Origin: Candidatus Poribacteria bacterium
GTDB lineage: Bacteria > Poribacteria > WGA-4E > JAJDTR01
Assembly (NCBI GenBank): GCA_028820655.1
Contig: JAPPIK010000014.1
Coordinates: forward strand, 1 to 64,000
Length of the DNA: 64,000 bases
Reading direction: 5' to 3'
The notes under the pieces are model-generated. The model had not been told where the DNA came from and made no database searches. It saw nothing but the letters and a program-made list of their open reading frames with translations. A program made the translations under genes and the position numbers. Shown here in pieces: positions 38,444-48,296 of this stretch. Numbering within the stretch: position 1 is the first letter of the stretch; each line of letters opens with the position of its first letter.

Positions 38444-38761
38444 TTCAGATATCCCTTCCAGCGAATCTTCGTACAGTGGGAATTACCACTCGGCTGCATC
38501 TATGTTGCCGCATCCAGCACAGTCAGTCGGACAACGTCGGGCTTAAGTCATCGATTTCTGCGCAGTTGCAAAACACCGAGCTGTTTGCCCCTCCACCTTG
38601 AGAAGAATTCAAACTCGATGCAAATCGGGCGCAACAACACTCAAACGGTACACCCAGAGACGTCATTGACTCGTGAGGATTCACCAGTGTACCTTACGGC
38701 CGCATAAATGTCAAATTAAGTCTGGTAGAACAGTTTGCTTATGACGCCTAGTGGAGGTCAG
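38444..38761. other. Intergenic stretch between DUF2203 and murJ
   Basis: About 320 bp separating two divergent genes. It must contain both promoters, but no pair of hexamers stands out. No hairpin terminator or RNA gene seen. Confidence 0.4.
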
Positions 38762-40381
38762 ATGGAAGGAGAAAACCCTACGACGATAACAAAATCGGCG
38801 GGAATCGTCGGGGTCGCCGTAATGGTTTCTCGATTGCTTGGACTGATGCGAGAGCAGGCAATTGCATATTTATTCGCCGCTGGTATTGGCGCCGATGCCT
38901 TTTATGCCGCATTCCGTATACCAAACTTGGTTCGAGACCTCTTCGGAGAAGGCGTATTGAGCAAGGCATTCGTAAGAACGTTCACGGCAACAGAACTTGA
39001 AGATGGAAAAGAAGCCGCTCAACGACTTGCAAGCCAAATCTTCAATTTGACGGCTGTGGTGCTTGCGATTCTCTGCTTAATCGGGATATTTGCCGCTCCA
39101 TCGATTGTAAAATTAATGACCGGTGGGGAAGGCTTCGACAATCCGTTAGCCTCCGATGAAATATATGGCTTGACCGACAAACGAGACCTCACGGTTTATC
39201 TTACGCGAATCATGTTTCCGTTCTTGATACTTGTTTCATTTGCGGCAATTGCGATGGGGTTGTTGAACAGCAAAGGCAAATTTGGGGTGCCTGCCTGCGC
39301 CTCATCTTTTTTTAATTTGGGGTCGCTAATTGTTGGTGTTTGGGGATACTATGTCTGTCGGGAAGTGGGACTGCATCCCACCACGGGGTTAGCGGTAGGT
39401 GTGTTAGTCGGTGGGGCACTGCAGTTTCTCGTTCAAACCCCATCAATGTGGCGCGTCGGATTTCGTTACCGCCCGAGCTTGAGTTTTCGCGATCCTCGAG
39501 TCTTGCAAGTCGTAAGACTGATTACCCCTGCAGTCATCGGAGCCGCCGCATTACAAATCAACCTTTTCATCAATATAAGGTTTGCTTCGCAAGGCGAGGG
39601 TTGGATCACCTATTTGGTTCGAGCATTTCGCCTCATGCACCTTCCGATTGGAGTATTTGGTGTGGCAATTTCGACAGCGGCATTGCCGAATTTATCCAAA
39701 ATGGTCGTACAGGACAGGATTGCGGACTATCGCAAATCTTTCTCGTATTCATTGCGCTTGATAATATTGTTTACACTGCCTGCGTCCGTAGGATTGATGG
39801 TGCTGTCTGAACCTATATGCCGTTTGATTTTTGAATGGGGAAAATCAACTCAAGTTGACACGCTACAGACGGCAGGGGCGCTATTTTTTTATGCCATTGG
39901 GCTGTGTAGCTTTTCCGCAGTGAAAATCACAACCGATGGATTTTACGCCTTCAACAATACTCGGACACCGGTAATAGTTAGTATACTTACGGTAGTGGTA
40001 AACATTGTGCTAAACTATGTGTTCATCTTTCATCTGAGGCTAGATCATCGGGCAATAGCGTTTTCCATTTCGTGTACAACTACCCTAAATTTCTTTGTGC
40101 TGCTGATATTATTACACCGAAAAGTGGGAGGTTTAGGCTTGGAAAAGGTGTGGATTCTATTGGCAAAGGTAATTGTGTCTTCAATCATAATGGGTGCGAT
40201 TTGCTGGACGATGAGTTCCTGGATTGAAAGTGTGATTGGCGTCGACGGTGTATACGTGCGCTTGATAAGCGTGTTTTCTACAATAATCTTGGGGCTCATC
40301 ACGTTGCTCTGTCTCTGTAAGCTATTGCGCGTCAAGGAGCTGGACCATTTGGTGAACGCTCTTTTGCGTCGTAGGGTTTAG
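38762..40381 (+). CDS. murJ: Lipid II flippase MurJ
   Basis: About 539 residues, 14 membrane helices, MOP-superfamily flippase that moves lipid II across the inner membrane for peptidoglycan synthesis. Signatures: ITKSAGIVGVAVMVSRLLGL, REQAIAYLFAAGIGADAFYAAFR and FRIPNLVRDLFGEGVLSKAFV. Arg residues in helices that line the lipid II cavity are kept (SRLLG, RIPNLVRDLF). ATG 38762 is preceded by GGAGG at 38753-38757, which is a little close; ATG 38741 in frame is the alternative. Its presence shows the organism has a normal peptidoglycan pathway. Confidence 0.95.
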   Translation: MEGENPTTITKSAGIVGVAVMVSRLLGLMREQAIAYLFAAGIGADAFYAAFRIPNLVRDLFGEGVLSKAFVRTFTATELEDGKEAAQRLASQIFNLTAVVLAILCLIGIFAAPSIVKLMTGGEGFDNPLASDEIYGLTDKRDLTVYLTRIMFPFLILVSFAAIAMGLLNSKGKFGVPACASSFFNLGSLIVGVWGYYVCREVGLHPTTGLAVGVLVGGALQFLVQTPSMWRVGFRYRPSLSFRDPRVLQVVRLITPAVIGAAALQINLFINIRFASQGEGWITYLVRAFRLMHLPIGVFGVAISTAALPNLSKMVVQDRIADYRKSFSYSLRLIILFTLPASVGLMVLSEPICRLIFEWGKSTQVDTLQTAGALFFYAIGLCSFSAVKITTDGFYAFNNTRTPVIVSILTVVVNIVLNYVFIFHLRLDHRAIAFSISCTTTLNFFVLLILLHRKVGGLGLEKVWILLAKVIVSSIIMGAICWTMSSWIESVIGVDGVYVRLISVFSTIILGLITLLCLCKLLRVKELDHLVNALLRRRV

Positions 40382-40581
40382 AGTTGAATCTGCCGTGGAA
40401 CACAGACTGTAATCGGTTTGCTGTATTGGGTATATTCATCGCCTGCGGTCAAATTGCCTCGTCAGATGAACCGCCGTCATCAAACAGATTCCGCCGCTGG
40501 CGACAGTTGAATGAAAAACTCCACCGAGATGTACAGCATCCTTGAAAACGTACCATAACCTGCGAAACGAGGGAGATTAGT

Positions 40582-41625
40582 GTGAAAATTGCGATGCTTC
40601 GGGGGCCACGAGACCTGCACATTGAAGAGCATGAACTCGACACAAACAATCTCGAGCCGGACGAAGTCTGGATTAAAACGGAAATATCTGCCCTGAAAAT
40701 TGGAACCGACCGCGGTAATTATGAGGGAGCCGAGCGCGTGCCCGGCGCACCTGACTATCCTAGAGGCGTCGGAGACAGTAATTTCGGAGTTGTGCAAGGA
40801 TTCGGAGATGCCGTCAAGCGTTTTCAGGTAGGCGATCGTGTGGTAACCCAGCAAAACCATCAATCCGAATATATAATCAGAGATGCTCCAAGCATTGTCA
40901 AGGTCCCTGAAGGCGTTCATCCGGAAAACGCGGTCTACACACACCTTTATAATCTCAGCTCCCTCTGCTACCGGAAGGCATATTTCCAACCGGGCGAGAA
41001 TGTAGCAGTCGTGGGCTTGGGCGTGCTTGGACTGGGTGCAATAGCACTGGGACAGGTCTTCGGGGCAAGAGTAATCGGAATCGGAAACAGTGGCATCCGG
41101 CTTGAGATGGCAGAGCGAATGGGGGCGCATGCCGTATTCATGTCCGATGATTCGCAACTGGGTACGAAGCTTGATTCTCTGACCGATAGTGTTGGAGTTG
41201 ACCTTGTGATTCTTACGGCCAATCCGTGGCCCGCGTTTCGCACGTCCTTGCAAATCGTTCGGCGAAACGGCAGGGTCTCGATTGTTAGTCTCCTCGGTCG
41301 TGGAGAGCCGCCGCTCGATTTTAACCCGCTAGCAATGGAGTTGTTCTATAGCAAAGGGATATCCATCATTGCCGTGTCGGGGGCAGCGGGGAATTTGTAT
41401 CCAGCTGCCAATCAGGATACTCCATATGCTGCACAAGATGCGAAAGATCGATTCGCCGTGGATCAATCTGCTGGTTACATCCTCTCGTTGATGGGAGACG
41501 GTCGCTTAGAACCGAAGCGGTTAGTCACCCATCGTTTCCACTACACTGAAATGGCGAAGGCCTACGAGATGATTTACCGCAGAGAGAAGGAGATGTTGGG
41601 AGTCATCTTCGAATGGGGAGATTAG
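40582..41625 (+). CDS. Medium-chain dehydrogenase/reductase, zinc site absent
   Basis: 347 residues of the MDR superfamily: N-terminal GroES-like domain, then a Rossmann NAD(P) domain with VAVVGLGVLGLGAIALGQVF (GxGxxG). The catalytic-zinc motif normally near residue 40 (CG.CG.D) reads SALKIGTDRG and the GHE motif reads GVGDSNFG, so the enzyme is zinc-independent. It resembles a dehydrogenase group often found next to TIM-barrel and dioxygenase genes in uncultured bacteria; the substrate is unknown. The amidase gene follows 82 bp downstream. Confidence 0.85.
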   Translation: MKIAMLRGPRDLHIEEHELDTNNLEPDEVWIKTEISALKIGTDRGNYEGAERVPGAPDYPRGVGDSNFGVVQGFGDAVKRFQVGDRVVTQQNHQSEYIIRDAPSIVKVPEGVHPENAVYTHLYNLSSLCYRKAYFQPGENVAVVGLGVLGLGAIALGQVFGARVIGIGNSGIRLEMAERMGAHAVFMSDDSQLGTKLDSLTDSVGVDLVILTANPWPAFRTSLQIVRRNGRVSIVSLLGRGEPPLDFNPLAMELFYSKGISIIAVSGAAGNLYPAANQDTPYAAQDAKDRFAVDQSAGYILSLMGDGRLEPKRLVTHRFHYTEMAKAYEMIYRREKEMLGVIFEWGD

Positions 41626-41707
41626 GGTACTTCGGGAGGTGCCGAAGATCCACTTGATTTTTAAGTGTGCGATTGGAAGCCAAAACAGTTCCGAGAAAGG
41701 ATTAAGT

Positions 41708-43126
41708 ATGGCAAATTTGGAGGTTTGTTTCCTTACTGCTACTGAACTGGCGCGACGCATCCGTGCCAAAGATATCTCCGCGACAGAAGTCGTTGAGGCC
41801 CACTTGGCACAGATCGAGCGCGTCAATCCGAAAGTGAATGCGATTGTCACGTTACATGCGGAGCAAGCGCTGGATGCAGCCAAGGCTGCGGACGAGAGTC
41901 TTGTGCGGGGCAATGAAGTCGGGCCGCTGCACGGCTTGCCGATTGCCCACAAAGACTTGGTACCGACGAAAGGGATGCGTACCACCATGGGTTCCCTTGT
42001 CTACAAAGATTCCGTGCCGGATCACAATGGGCTCATTGTGGAACGATTGAAAGAGGCGGGCGCTATCACAGTCGGTAAAACCAATGTGCCGGAGTTTGGG
42101 GCGGGTGCGCAAACCTACAATGAAGTATTTGGTGAGACTTTCAATCCTTACGACACGTCCAAGACTTGCGGGGGAAGTAGTGGTGGTGCCGCCGTATCTT
42201 TGTCATGTGGAATGCAACCCATTGCGGATGGCAGCGACAGCGGGGGCTCTCTGCGCCTTCCCGCTAGCTTCTGCAACGTAGTCGGATTGCGCCCCTCTCC
42301 CGGAAGAGTACCCATTTGGCCATGCCTTCTCGGATGGTACCCCATATCGGTGCAGGGACCGATGGCTCGTACGGTTGAGGATACCGCACTATTGTTGAGT
42401 GCCATCGCGGGCCCAGATTCACGTTCACCGATTGCGATCACCGAGCCGGGCAGTTTATTCTTGCGCCCGTTGCATCGCGATTTTGAGGGAGTGCGCATTG
42501 CTTGGAGCCGCGATTTGGGTGAACTTCCAGTGGATCCACGTGTGACGGCGGTGATTGACGGTGAGCGTCATATCTTCGAGTCTATCGGTTGCCGCCTTGA
42601 AGACGTAGAACCCGACTTCAAAGATGCCGATGAAATCTTCCAAGTTTGGCGAGCTTGGCGTTTTGAAGTCATGCTTGGAAAACTGCTGGAGACCAATCGG
42701 GATCAAATTAAGGATTCTGTAGTCTGGAATACTGAATTAGGCATGAAGTTAACTGGTCCACAGATTGGGGAAGCTGAACGCAAGCGGACAGAACTTTATC
42801 ACCGCCTTCGAGAATTCATGCGGACTTACGAGTTTCTGATTCTTCCCGTGAGCCAAGTGCCTCCATTCGACATTAAACAGCGATATATTACCGAGATTAA
42901 CGGCGTAAAAATGGATACGTATATTGATTGGATGAAATCCTGTTATTACATCAGTGTGGTTGGTCTTCCCGCTATCTCGGTGCCGTGTGGGTTCACATCC
43001 GAAGGATTGCCGGTGGGAATTCAAATAATCGGGCGACACCAAGACGATTTCGGAGTGCTCCAGTTGGCCCACGCCTTTGAAAAGGCGACGGGTTACTGGA
43101 AGAGACGACCGCCAGTGTCAGCATAA
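41708..43126 (+). CDS. Amidase (amidase-signature family)
   Basis: 472 residues. The Ser-cisSer-Lys triad is present: Lys in PIAHKDLVPTKG, the glycine/serine-rich SCGGSSGGAAVSLSCGM-like stretch (TCGGSSGGAAVS), and the nucleophilic Ser in GSDSGGSLRLPASFCN. It hydrolyses carboxamides, substrate unknown. It is not GatA, because no gatB/gatC genes are near and the C-terminus differs. ATG 41708 follows GAGAAAGG; the earlier in-frame start at 41639 is unlikely. Probably co-transcribed with the MDR gene. Confidence 0.9.
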   Translation: MANLEVCFLTATELARRIRAKDISATEVVEAHLAQIERVNPKVNAIVTLHAEQALDAAKAADESLVRGNEVGPLHGLPIAHKDLVPTKGMRTTMGSLVYKDSVPDHNGLIVERLKEAGAITVGKTNVPEFGAGAQTYNEVFGETFNPYDTSKTCGGSSGGAAVSLSCGMQPIADGSDSGGSLRLPASFCNVVGLRPSPGRVPIWPCLLGWYPISVQGPMARTVEDTALLLSAIAGPDSRSPIAITEPGSLFLRPLHRDFEGVRIAWSRDLGELPVDPRVTAVIDGERHIFESIGCRLEDVEPDFKDADEIFQVWRAWRFEVMLGKLLETNRDQIKDSVVWNTELGMKLTGPQIGEAERKRTELYHRLREFMRTYEFLILPVSQVPPFDIKQRYITEINGVKMDTYIDWMKSCYYISVVGLPAISVPCGFTSEGLPVGIQIIGRHQDDFGVLQLAHAFEKATGYWKRRPPVSA

Positions 43127-43266
43127 TCAGGTGGTTTATTTCCACGCCATGCAGAGTTGATAAAGAAGCCGACGGATATTTTCCGCCGTGACATTTTCCT
43201 TACACTCCAATTTCGGGCTTGACACAATGAATGAAAAAGGCACGATGCGAAAACGGGAGGCGCCTC

Positions 43267-43989
43267 ATGATTAGACCCACAAAGGCTGAAACGGCTCAAT
43301 GGGAAGAGCTCGGTTATTTAGTCTTCGACAACGCGATTCAGGGCGAGGAATTGAAAAGGTTGCAGGAAGTATTTGACTATTGGGCGGAAAGGTGCAAATC
43401 AGACTGGTTAGGTCGTATTGATGCCGGACAAGTACCTGCGTCGTTTTACGACATTCCCAATCCTTTTGACAAGGACGAGATCTTTGTTGACCTGATTGAT
43501 CACCCGAGTTATTACGGTTACCTCATGGATTTTACGGATGACAATCTCATTTTGTTGGGACCGCAGGTTCGCACGGTTCCACCTGGTCCGGTTTGTTATT
43601 CGGGTTGGCACCCCGATGTACCTCATAGCAATCCGCTGCACATCAAGGTTCAAATCTACGTGAACGATGTCGAACCTGGGGCTGGGGAATTCGCTTATGT
43701 CCCGGGGAGTCACAAGTCAGACAGCGGCCCATATTCGGGCCCAAATCGCTTGGAGGCCATGCCCGGTCACAAACGGTTTCCGGGCAAAGCGGGTACTGCA
43801 ATAATGTTCAACTCGTATGGCTGGCACACCGCCATGGATAATTACAATGAGACGCCGAGAAAATCCCTTATTCTCATTTATGAAAAATGGACGCCTGAGC
43901 GGGTTGACTCAAAACGGTTTGAATCCATCGCGCATCTTTGCACGACATCGGAGCGCAGGAGACTGTTTGGATTGGAAGGTAACGGTTAA
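43267..43989 (+). CDS. Phytanoyl-CoA dioxygenase (PhyH) family oxygenase
   Basis: 240 residues, Fe(II)/2-oxoglutarate-dependent double-stranded beta helix. The HxD iron motif is in GWHPDVPHSN, the distal His in FNSYGWHTAMDNYN, and the 2-oxoglutarate-binding Arg follows in TPRKSLILIYE. Substrate unknown; these proteins are expanded in Poribacteria and act on diverse lipids or small molecules. ATG 43267 is chosen because GGGAGG (about 43255-43260) precedes it; an in-frame ATG at 43231 is farther out and adds a basic extension. Confidence 0.9.
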   Translation: MIRPTKAETAQWEELGYLVFDNAIQGEELKRLQEVFDYWAERCKSDWLGRIDAGQVPASFYDIPNPFDKDEIFVDLIDHPSYYGYLMDFTDDNLILLGPQVRTVPPGPVCYSGWHPDVPHSNPLHIKVQIYVNDVEPGAGEFAYVPGSHKSDSGPYSGPNRLEAMPGHKRFPGKAGTAIMFNSYGWHTAMDNYNETPRKSLILIYEKWTPERVDSKRFESIAHLCTTSERRRLFGLEGNG

Positions 43990-44490
43990 GCGAAGAAGGA
44001 ACGAATTCTATGTCCTGTATGGAAGTGGCAGCGGTATCCTAGTTCTGCCGCAGAATCGCCAATCATTCATGCGTTTTGTTATAGAGTATCCTGTCTAAAA
44101 TGTTTCCAAGTCTCCAAGATCACGGTTCATTTGTGGCCTCAACGAATGTCGGGTTTTTGGAGATTGCCTTGACCGGGTGCTCTCTCAAGTAACACTCGAC
44201 ATTGCACTCCGCTGGAGTGCAGACGCGGTGAGGAACCGTGTTCTATTGACATCTCACTCCTCTGGAGTGAAAACCAGACCACGAAGGAACACTTTTTACA
44301 GCCAGTCATAAAGCGAAAAATGAATGTGTCCCGCTGATGGATTGCGATCGCAAACTAACAGTTTGCGGTACAAAAGTGTTACTTGCAGAATGAATTATCG
44401 CGACAGGGATAATGGCGCGCTACCACGGAATTACTTCCAATGTAATCATCCCACGCTGTGGAGCGTGGCTCAACCGAAAGAGAGTAATAC
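43990..44490. other. Non-coding stretch with a cluster of palindromes
   Basis: About 500 bp between a dioxygenase and the convergent VWA gene, without a coding frame of interest. Its second half holds four short inverted repeats, listed separately. Confidence 0.6.
44204..44468. repeat. Four short palindromes, two nearly identical 50 bp apart
   Basis: (1) GCACTCC-GCT-GGAGTGC at 44204-44220; (2) TCACTCC-TCT-GGAGTGA at 44254-44270, starting exactly 50 bp later, both preceded by GACAT; (3) GCAAACT-AAC-AGTTTGC at 44350-44366, overlapping the 12-bp palindrome TTGCGATCGCAA at 44342-44353; (4) CCACGCT-GTGG-AGCGTGG at 44451-44468. All have 7-bp arms with 3-4 nt loops. They look like REP/MITE-type elements rather than terminators, since no T-tract follows any of them. 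Confidence 0.75.
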
Positions 44491-47262
44491 TTACCGTTCG
44501 CTTCGGGTGCGCCCGCTGGCGCGTTTTCGCGCTCGATTCAATGCATCAAGCATTTTCTCTCGCTCGGGTGGTGTCTGGCGCCCATCTGGTTCATCGGGGT
44601 CACCCTGCTCTGCTGGAGAAGGTGATGCCGCCGCGAATTGATCGACAGTGCGGTCTTCTCGAAATGTGCGTGCTGCCTTGGGTTCAGTCTTTTTCCGTCC
44701 GTGTCTCATTGAGATTAATCCGGTGCGTCGTTCCAAGATTTCAACAAGCAGGAGGATGAGTGCTGCAATCAGTAGCCACGGCTTGAGTTCAAGCAGCCGG
44801 GGCTCGCGCGGCAAGTCGTTCCAGATCGCACCAAAGTTGATTCGTGTTTTCCCGCCAGTAGCGTGCGCAAGGCGTTCCATCGTTTCACGACCGGATTCAG
44901 CCGTTGCGGGCCTAAATTCGGGGGAATAAGGCAAGCAAACCGGGGGCAGCGAGAAATTCCCTGCTCCCGGTACTTCAACCGTAGCCAGAACAGTTTCGCT
45001 GCCGTGAATCGGAATGTCTACTGCGAGGGTGTCTGCCGATGCCCAAGACAGGTTGAATTCCTCCACCGTAGGCTTTTGCCCAACAATTCCCCGGAGTAGG
45101 GTTGCGCGGGGAGGTTCTCTGAAAGGGTCACCTTGTCGTTCCGGGTCGAGGTGGAGTTCCACCACATTGATCCCATTCTTGACCTCTTGAGTAAGCAACA
45201 TCTCTCTTGGCATATCGCCCGAATCGCCGGCGGTCCAACGGACCAAGCTGGTTAGGAAATCTCCGACGCCGTTCCAACCAGCGATAGCGCCCGTATAATC
45301 CCCGTCCACTTCACCGGTAAAACAGAGAACTCGCCCAATCTCCGCCTGCCACGCCGCTACAACCGGAGCCTTGTACTCATCCTCTGTCACCGCTGCGAGA
45401 TTTGCATCAGGGCGAATGTAGCAGAGGTTATAGCCGCCAATCGGATAGGGTATCTGATACTGGTTCCCGGTCAGGGTGACCATGCCGCCTGTTGTCCGAA
45501 TTTCAACGGGTTCTTCGACGAACGTGCTTCGCGCCACTACGAATGTATCTTGTGCAAACAGGCGGGGAAGTTCCTCGGCGTTCTGTGTAAATAAGCATCG
45601 TCCCTCGCCTCGACGCGCGATATCGCGAAGCAGTTCGGCATCCACGTCGGTGGCGGTCCCCAATCCTACGACGCTCACGGTGATGTTGGCACTTCGACAC
45701 TTCTCGAGCAATTCCTTGTATTTACCGGGTTCCTCTGAATCGGCGGCGTCAGCGAATAGGATTATATGTCGAGTGCCCGCCTCCGCATTTAACAACATAT
45801 TGGATGCGGCAAAAAGCGCTTCGTAGACAAAGATGCCGCCACCCCCGGTATCAATCCGTAGGATTCTGCTCCGAACCTGTGCGCTATTCTCCACACTTGA
45901 AAGGTCCGCTATGATGTGTGGCGAACTGTCGACTGCAATGACGCCAAACTCGTCCATCGGTGATAGCATATCCAGCACTTCGGCAGTAGCAAGGTTGGCG
46001 AGGCGCATCTTCGTTCTGCCTCCACTCACGGGCATTGACATACTCCCGGACCTATCCATGGCTACCACGATGGCAAGTGATAGTTTTCGGTGTTCACGCC
46101 TCAATTCCATAGAGACTGGCATTATCGGTTCAAGCGGCGATTTGAAATAACCGCCCTGCCCGAAGGCCTGTTCTCCACCAGTCATCATGAAACCAGCCCC
46201 GGTTTCTTTGACCCAGACAGCGAGGTTTTCCATCCCGTACAAACCAATCTTGTCTGCGGGCACGTTTTCTACGAGCACGGCGGAATACCCGGACAGTGCG
46301 TCCAGAGACCATCCATTTTCCGTTGGAAGAGCTGTTTCGACGTCCAATCCGCCCTCTTGAAGGACACGTGCAAAACTAGAATTGGGCGAAGTAGTAACAT
46401 GCAAAACCGGGCGCGGGCCATGAATACCCACCAAGACTTTTGCCGTGTTGTTTTCGGGAACCGGATCCGTCTCCGTTCCCTTGATTCTCACTGTGTATTG
46501 GTGAGTTCCCGCTTGGGTTGCTTTGTCGCGAAAGACGAGGCGACTCAGACCGGACGCAACCGTTCGCCGGCCCGATGCGAGACGATGATTTCCGCGACTG
46601 AATTCGAATGAAACCTCGTCTCGAATCGGCGAATGGATCCATGCAGACAGCATAAACGATTCCCCGGGAGCCGCCGCATTTGGTGCGTCTACTTGTGTGA
46701 TGGCGATGTCACTTGTCGAGTCTCTTCGTATTAGACGATGGTCAATCGCAATACCTCGCGCGGCGGCTTGAGCTGCAGCCGCCGATGGGTTTTTTCCGGT
46801 CCAGAGCGCGTCGGAGAGCAGCAGTATCCTTCCGGGAGAGCCTTGAGGAATCAGGGCGAGAGCCGTCTCGATCGCCCCGTTTAGGTCAGAGGCGTCATCG
46901 TGGACATCTCCGACGAATCCGGCGAATTTACCGCTTTGAGGTGGTTGTTCAATGGCGGGGGTTCGACCGAAGGACACAACCGCTAGATTTGAATCACTCC
47001 CCTGAAAGGTTTGGATCAGATTGATTGCTTCCCGGTGTCTTGATTCGCTGTCGAGAGGCATTGACCGGCTTCTGTCTGCCACGACTACAACTGTGCCCGC
47101 CTGCGTGCGTAATCTTAGGGAGAATCCGCACATAGCCAACAGAATTAAAGATAACATTGCAAAACGCAGGATCAACAGAAGACGAGACGAAAGCTGCCAC
47201 ACACGCACCGATATGATGATCGGAACAAACAATATGAGCCAAATTGGATGGAGGACTTCCAT
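44491..47262 (-). CDS. Large membrane protein with two VWA domains and a GATase1-like domain
   Basis: 923 residues. Two N-terminal membrane helices (about 4-20 and 28-50) lead into VWA domain 1 (about 57-185, MIDAS DRSRS). A beta-sandwich follows (about 200-285), then a class-I glutamine-amidotransferase-like segment (about 285-390; LENVPADKIGLYGMENLAVW-like and TGGEQAFGQGGY, without catalytic Cys). VWA domain 2 is at about 395-570 (MIDAS DRSGSMSMP). Then come a beta region and a C-terminal membrane helix (KPWLLIAALILLLVEIL) followed by a charged tail. This layout fits BatA-like or gliding/aerotolerance-type envelope proteins; the exact role is unknown. Confidence 0.85.
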   Translation of the reverse strand: MEVLHPIWLILFVPIIISVRVWQLSSRLLLILRFAMLSLILLAMCGFSLRLRTQAGTVVVVADRSRSMPLDSESRHREAINLIQTFQGSDSNLAVVSFGRTPAIEQPPQSGKFAGFVGDVHDDASDLNGAIETALALIPQGSPGRILLLSDALWTGKNPSAAAAQAAARGIAIDHRLIRRDSTSDIAITQVDAPNAAAPGESFMLSAWIHSPIRDEVSFEFSRGNHRLASGRRTVASGLSRLVFRDKATQAGTHQYTVRIKGTETDPVPENNTAKVLVGIHGPRPVLHVTTSPNSSFARVLQEGGLDVETALPTENGWSLDALSGYSAVLVENVPADKIGLYGMENLAVWVKETGAGFMMTGGEQAFGQGGYFKSPLEPIMPVSMELRREHRKLSLAIVVAMDRSGSMSMPVSGGRTKMRLANLATAEVLDMLSPMDEFGVIAVDSSPHIIADLSSVENSAQVRSRILRIDTGGGGIFVYEALFAASNMLLNAEAGTRHIILFADAADSEEPGKYKELLEKCRSANITVSVVGLGTATDVDAELLRDIARRGEGRCLFTQNAEELPRLFAQDTFVVARSTFVEEPVEIRTTGGMVTLTGNQYQIPYPIGGYNLCYIRPDANLAAVTEDEYKAPVVAAWQAEIGRVLCFTGEVDGDYTGAIAGWNGVGDFLTSLVRWTAGDSGDMPREMLLTQEVKNGINVVELHLDPERQGDPFREPPRATLLRGIVGQKPTVEEFNLSWASADTLAVDIPIHGSETVLATVEVPGAGNFSLPPVCLPYSPEFRPATAESGRETMERLAHATGGKTRINFGAIWNDLPREPRLLELKPWLLIAALILLLVEILERRTGLISMRHGRKKTEPKAARTFREDRTVDQFAAASPSPAEQGDPDEPDGRQTPPEREKMLDALNRARKRASGRTRSER

Positions 47263-47963
47263 GATTAGCCTTCTAATGTTGATTTAAGTAACGCCAAATT
47301 CGTTACTCTGCGATATGGGGGATTGATGTTAGAAAGGCTTTTTCTGGCTAGATTCAAACCCAGAATCTGAGGTCGATGAAGATTACCGAGGTGTCTAAAT
47401 ACCATGGGCGACCGGTGATCGATTAATTGGAGTTTCTGGATACTCCGCCAACTCTAATTTATATCATTATGGGAATCCTGCGTCAAGGTAGACAACCGCC
47501 CAGCGATTCAATTGGTCATAACATGATAATTCCCTCCGTGAAGGTGCGATCTTCCTATGATTGCGCAGAGCAAGCTGCGTAAAACGGAGTGAGAAGGGCG
47601 TTCTCCGGTCAAAGTTGGCAGGGTAAACGATTTCAATTCCACGCACTATTCATCTATTCAAACACCGATGTCGGAAGAATTTAGCGACACGTTCCAAGAA
47701 GCCATGCAAACGGTTGTCCAAGCGAAATGAGGTTACAAACGACTCCAGACATAACGAAAAATGAAGCATGCGTGCGAGATGGTTGCCTGACGCAAGAACC
47801 ATCCACTTCATTAAGCGTTCGTGTTTTGGAACGGGCGTGTTCACGGTGTCGACACTGACAAAAAACTTGACTTTTTAATGGCTTGAGTTTACTATAAACA
47901 CCATTGCTGGACGATCCAAAAGATGTTTCTAAGAAGATAATCTAGAACAGAAGGATTCATTGG
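47263..47963. other. Intergenic stretch before the BMC-P operon
   Basis: About 700 bp between the divergent VWA gene and the BMC-P gene. Only the promoter at 47867-47895 is convincing. No tRNA can be folded, and no coding frame has a recognisable domain. Confidence 0.5.
47867..47895 (+). promoter_or_regulatory. Sigma70-type promoter of the BMC-P/two-component operon
   Basis: TTGACT at 47867-47872 and TACTAT at 47890-47895 with a 17-base spacer, about 69 bases before the BMC-P start codon. Confidence 0.65.
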
Positions 47964-48251
47964 ATGACGCTTGGGAAAGTCACAGGAACCATCGTTGCTA
48001 CCAAAAAAGACGCGAAGCTTGTCGGCAGTAAGTTGATGATTATTCAAGACGTAGACTTGGATGGCAATCTACTCAAGACGTACAATGCGGCGGTAGATGC
48101 TGTTGGCGCCGGCATTGGCGAGTTGGTGCTGGTTGCAACGGGAAGTTCGGCGCGACAAACAACGGTTACAAGAGACAAGCCGGTTGATGCCGTCATCATG
48201 GCAATCGTTGATTTCGTTGAAGTGCATGGCGAGATTCGGTATCAGAAGTGA
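47964..48251 (+). CDS. BMC-P microcompartment vertex protein (EutN/CcmL type)
   Basis: 95 residues forming the EutN/CcmL beta-barrel (LGKVTGTIVATKKDAKLVGS, KLMIIQDVDLDGN, VDAVGAGIGELVLVATGSSA, VDAVIMAIVDFVEV). Pentamers of this protein cap the vertices of icosahedral microcompartments. The BMC-H tile and PduL lie about 41 kb upstream; here the gene is followed by a sensor kinase 45 bp later. It is the only vertex gene in the window, so the two loci probably serve the same organelle. Confidence 0.95.
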   Translation: MTLGKVTGTIVATKKDAKLVGSKLMIIQDVDLDGNLLKTYNAAVDAVGAGIGELVLVATGSSARQTTVTRDKPVDAVIMAIVDFVEVHGEIRYQK

Positions 48252-48296
48252 TTGTGAGACTGTACTTTTCCGGGAAACGCATGAGGTCTTGTTTTA

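Noticed and set aside
47336-47375. tRNA-like T-arm sequence GATTCAAACCCAGA
   Set aside because: No acceptor, D or anticodon arm can be folded around it.
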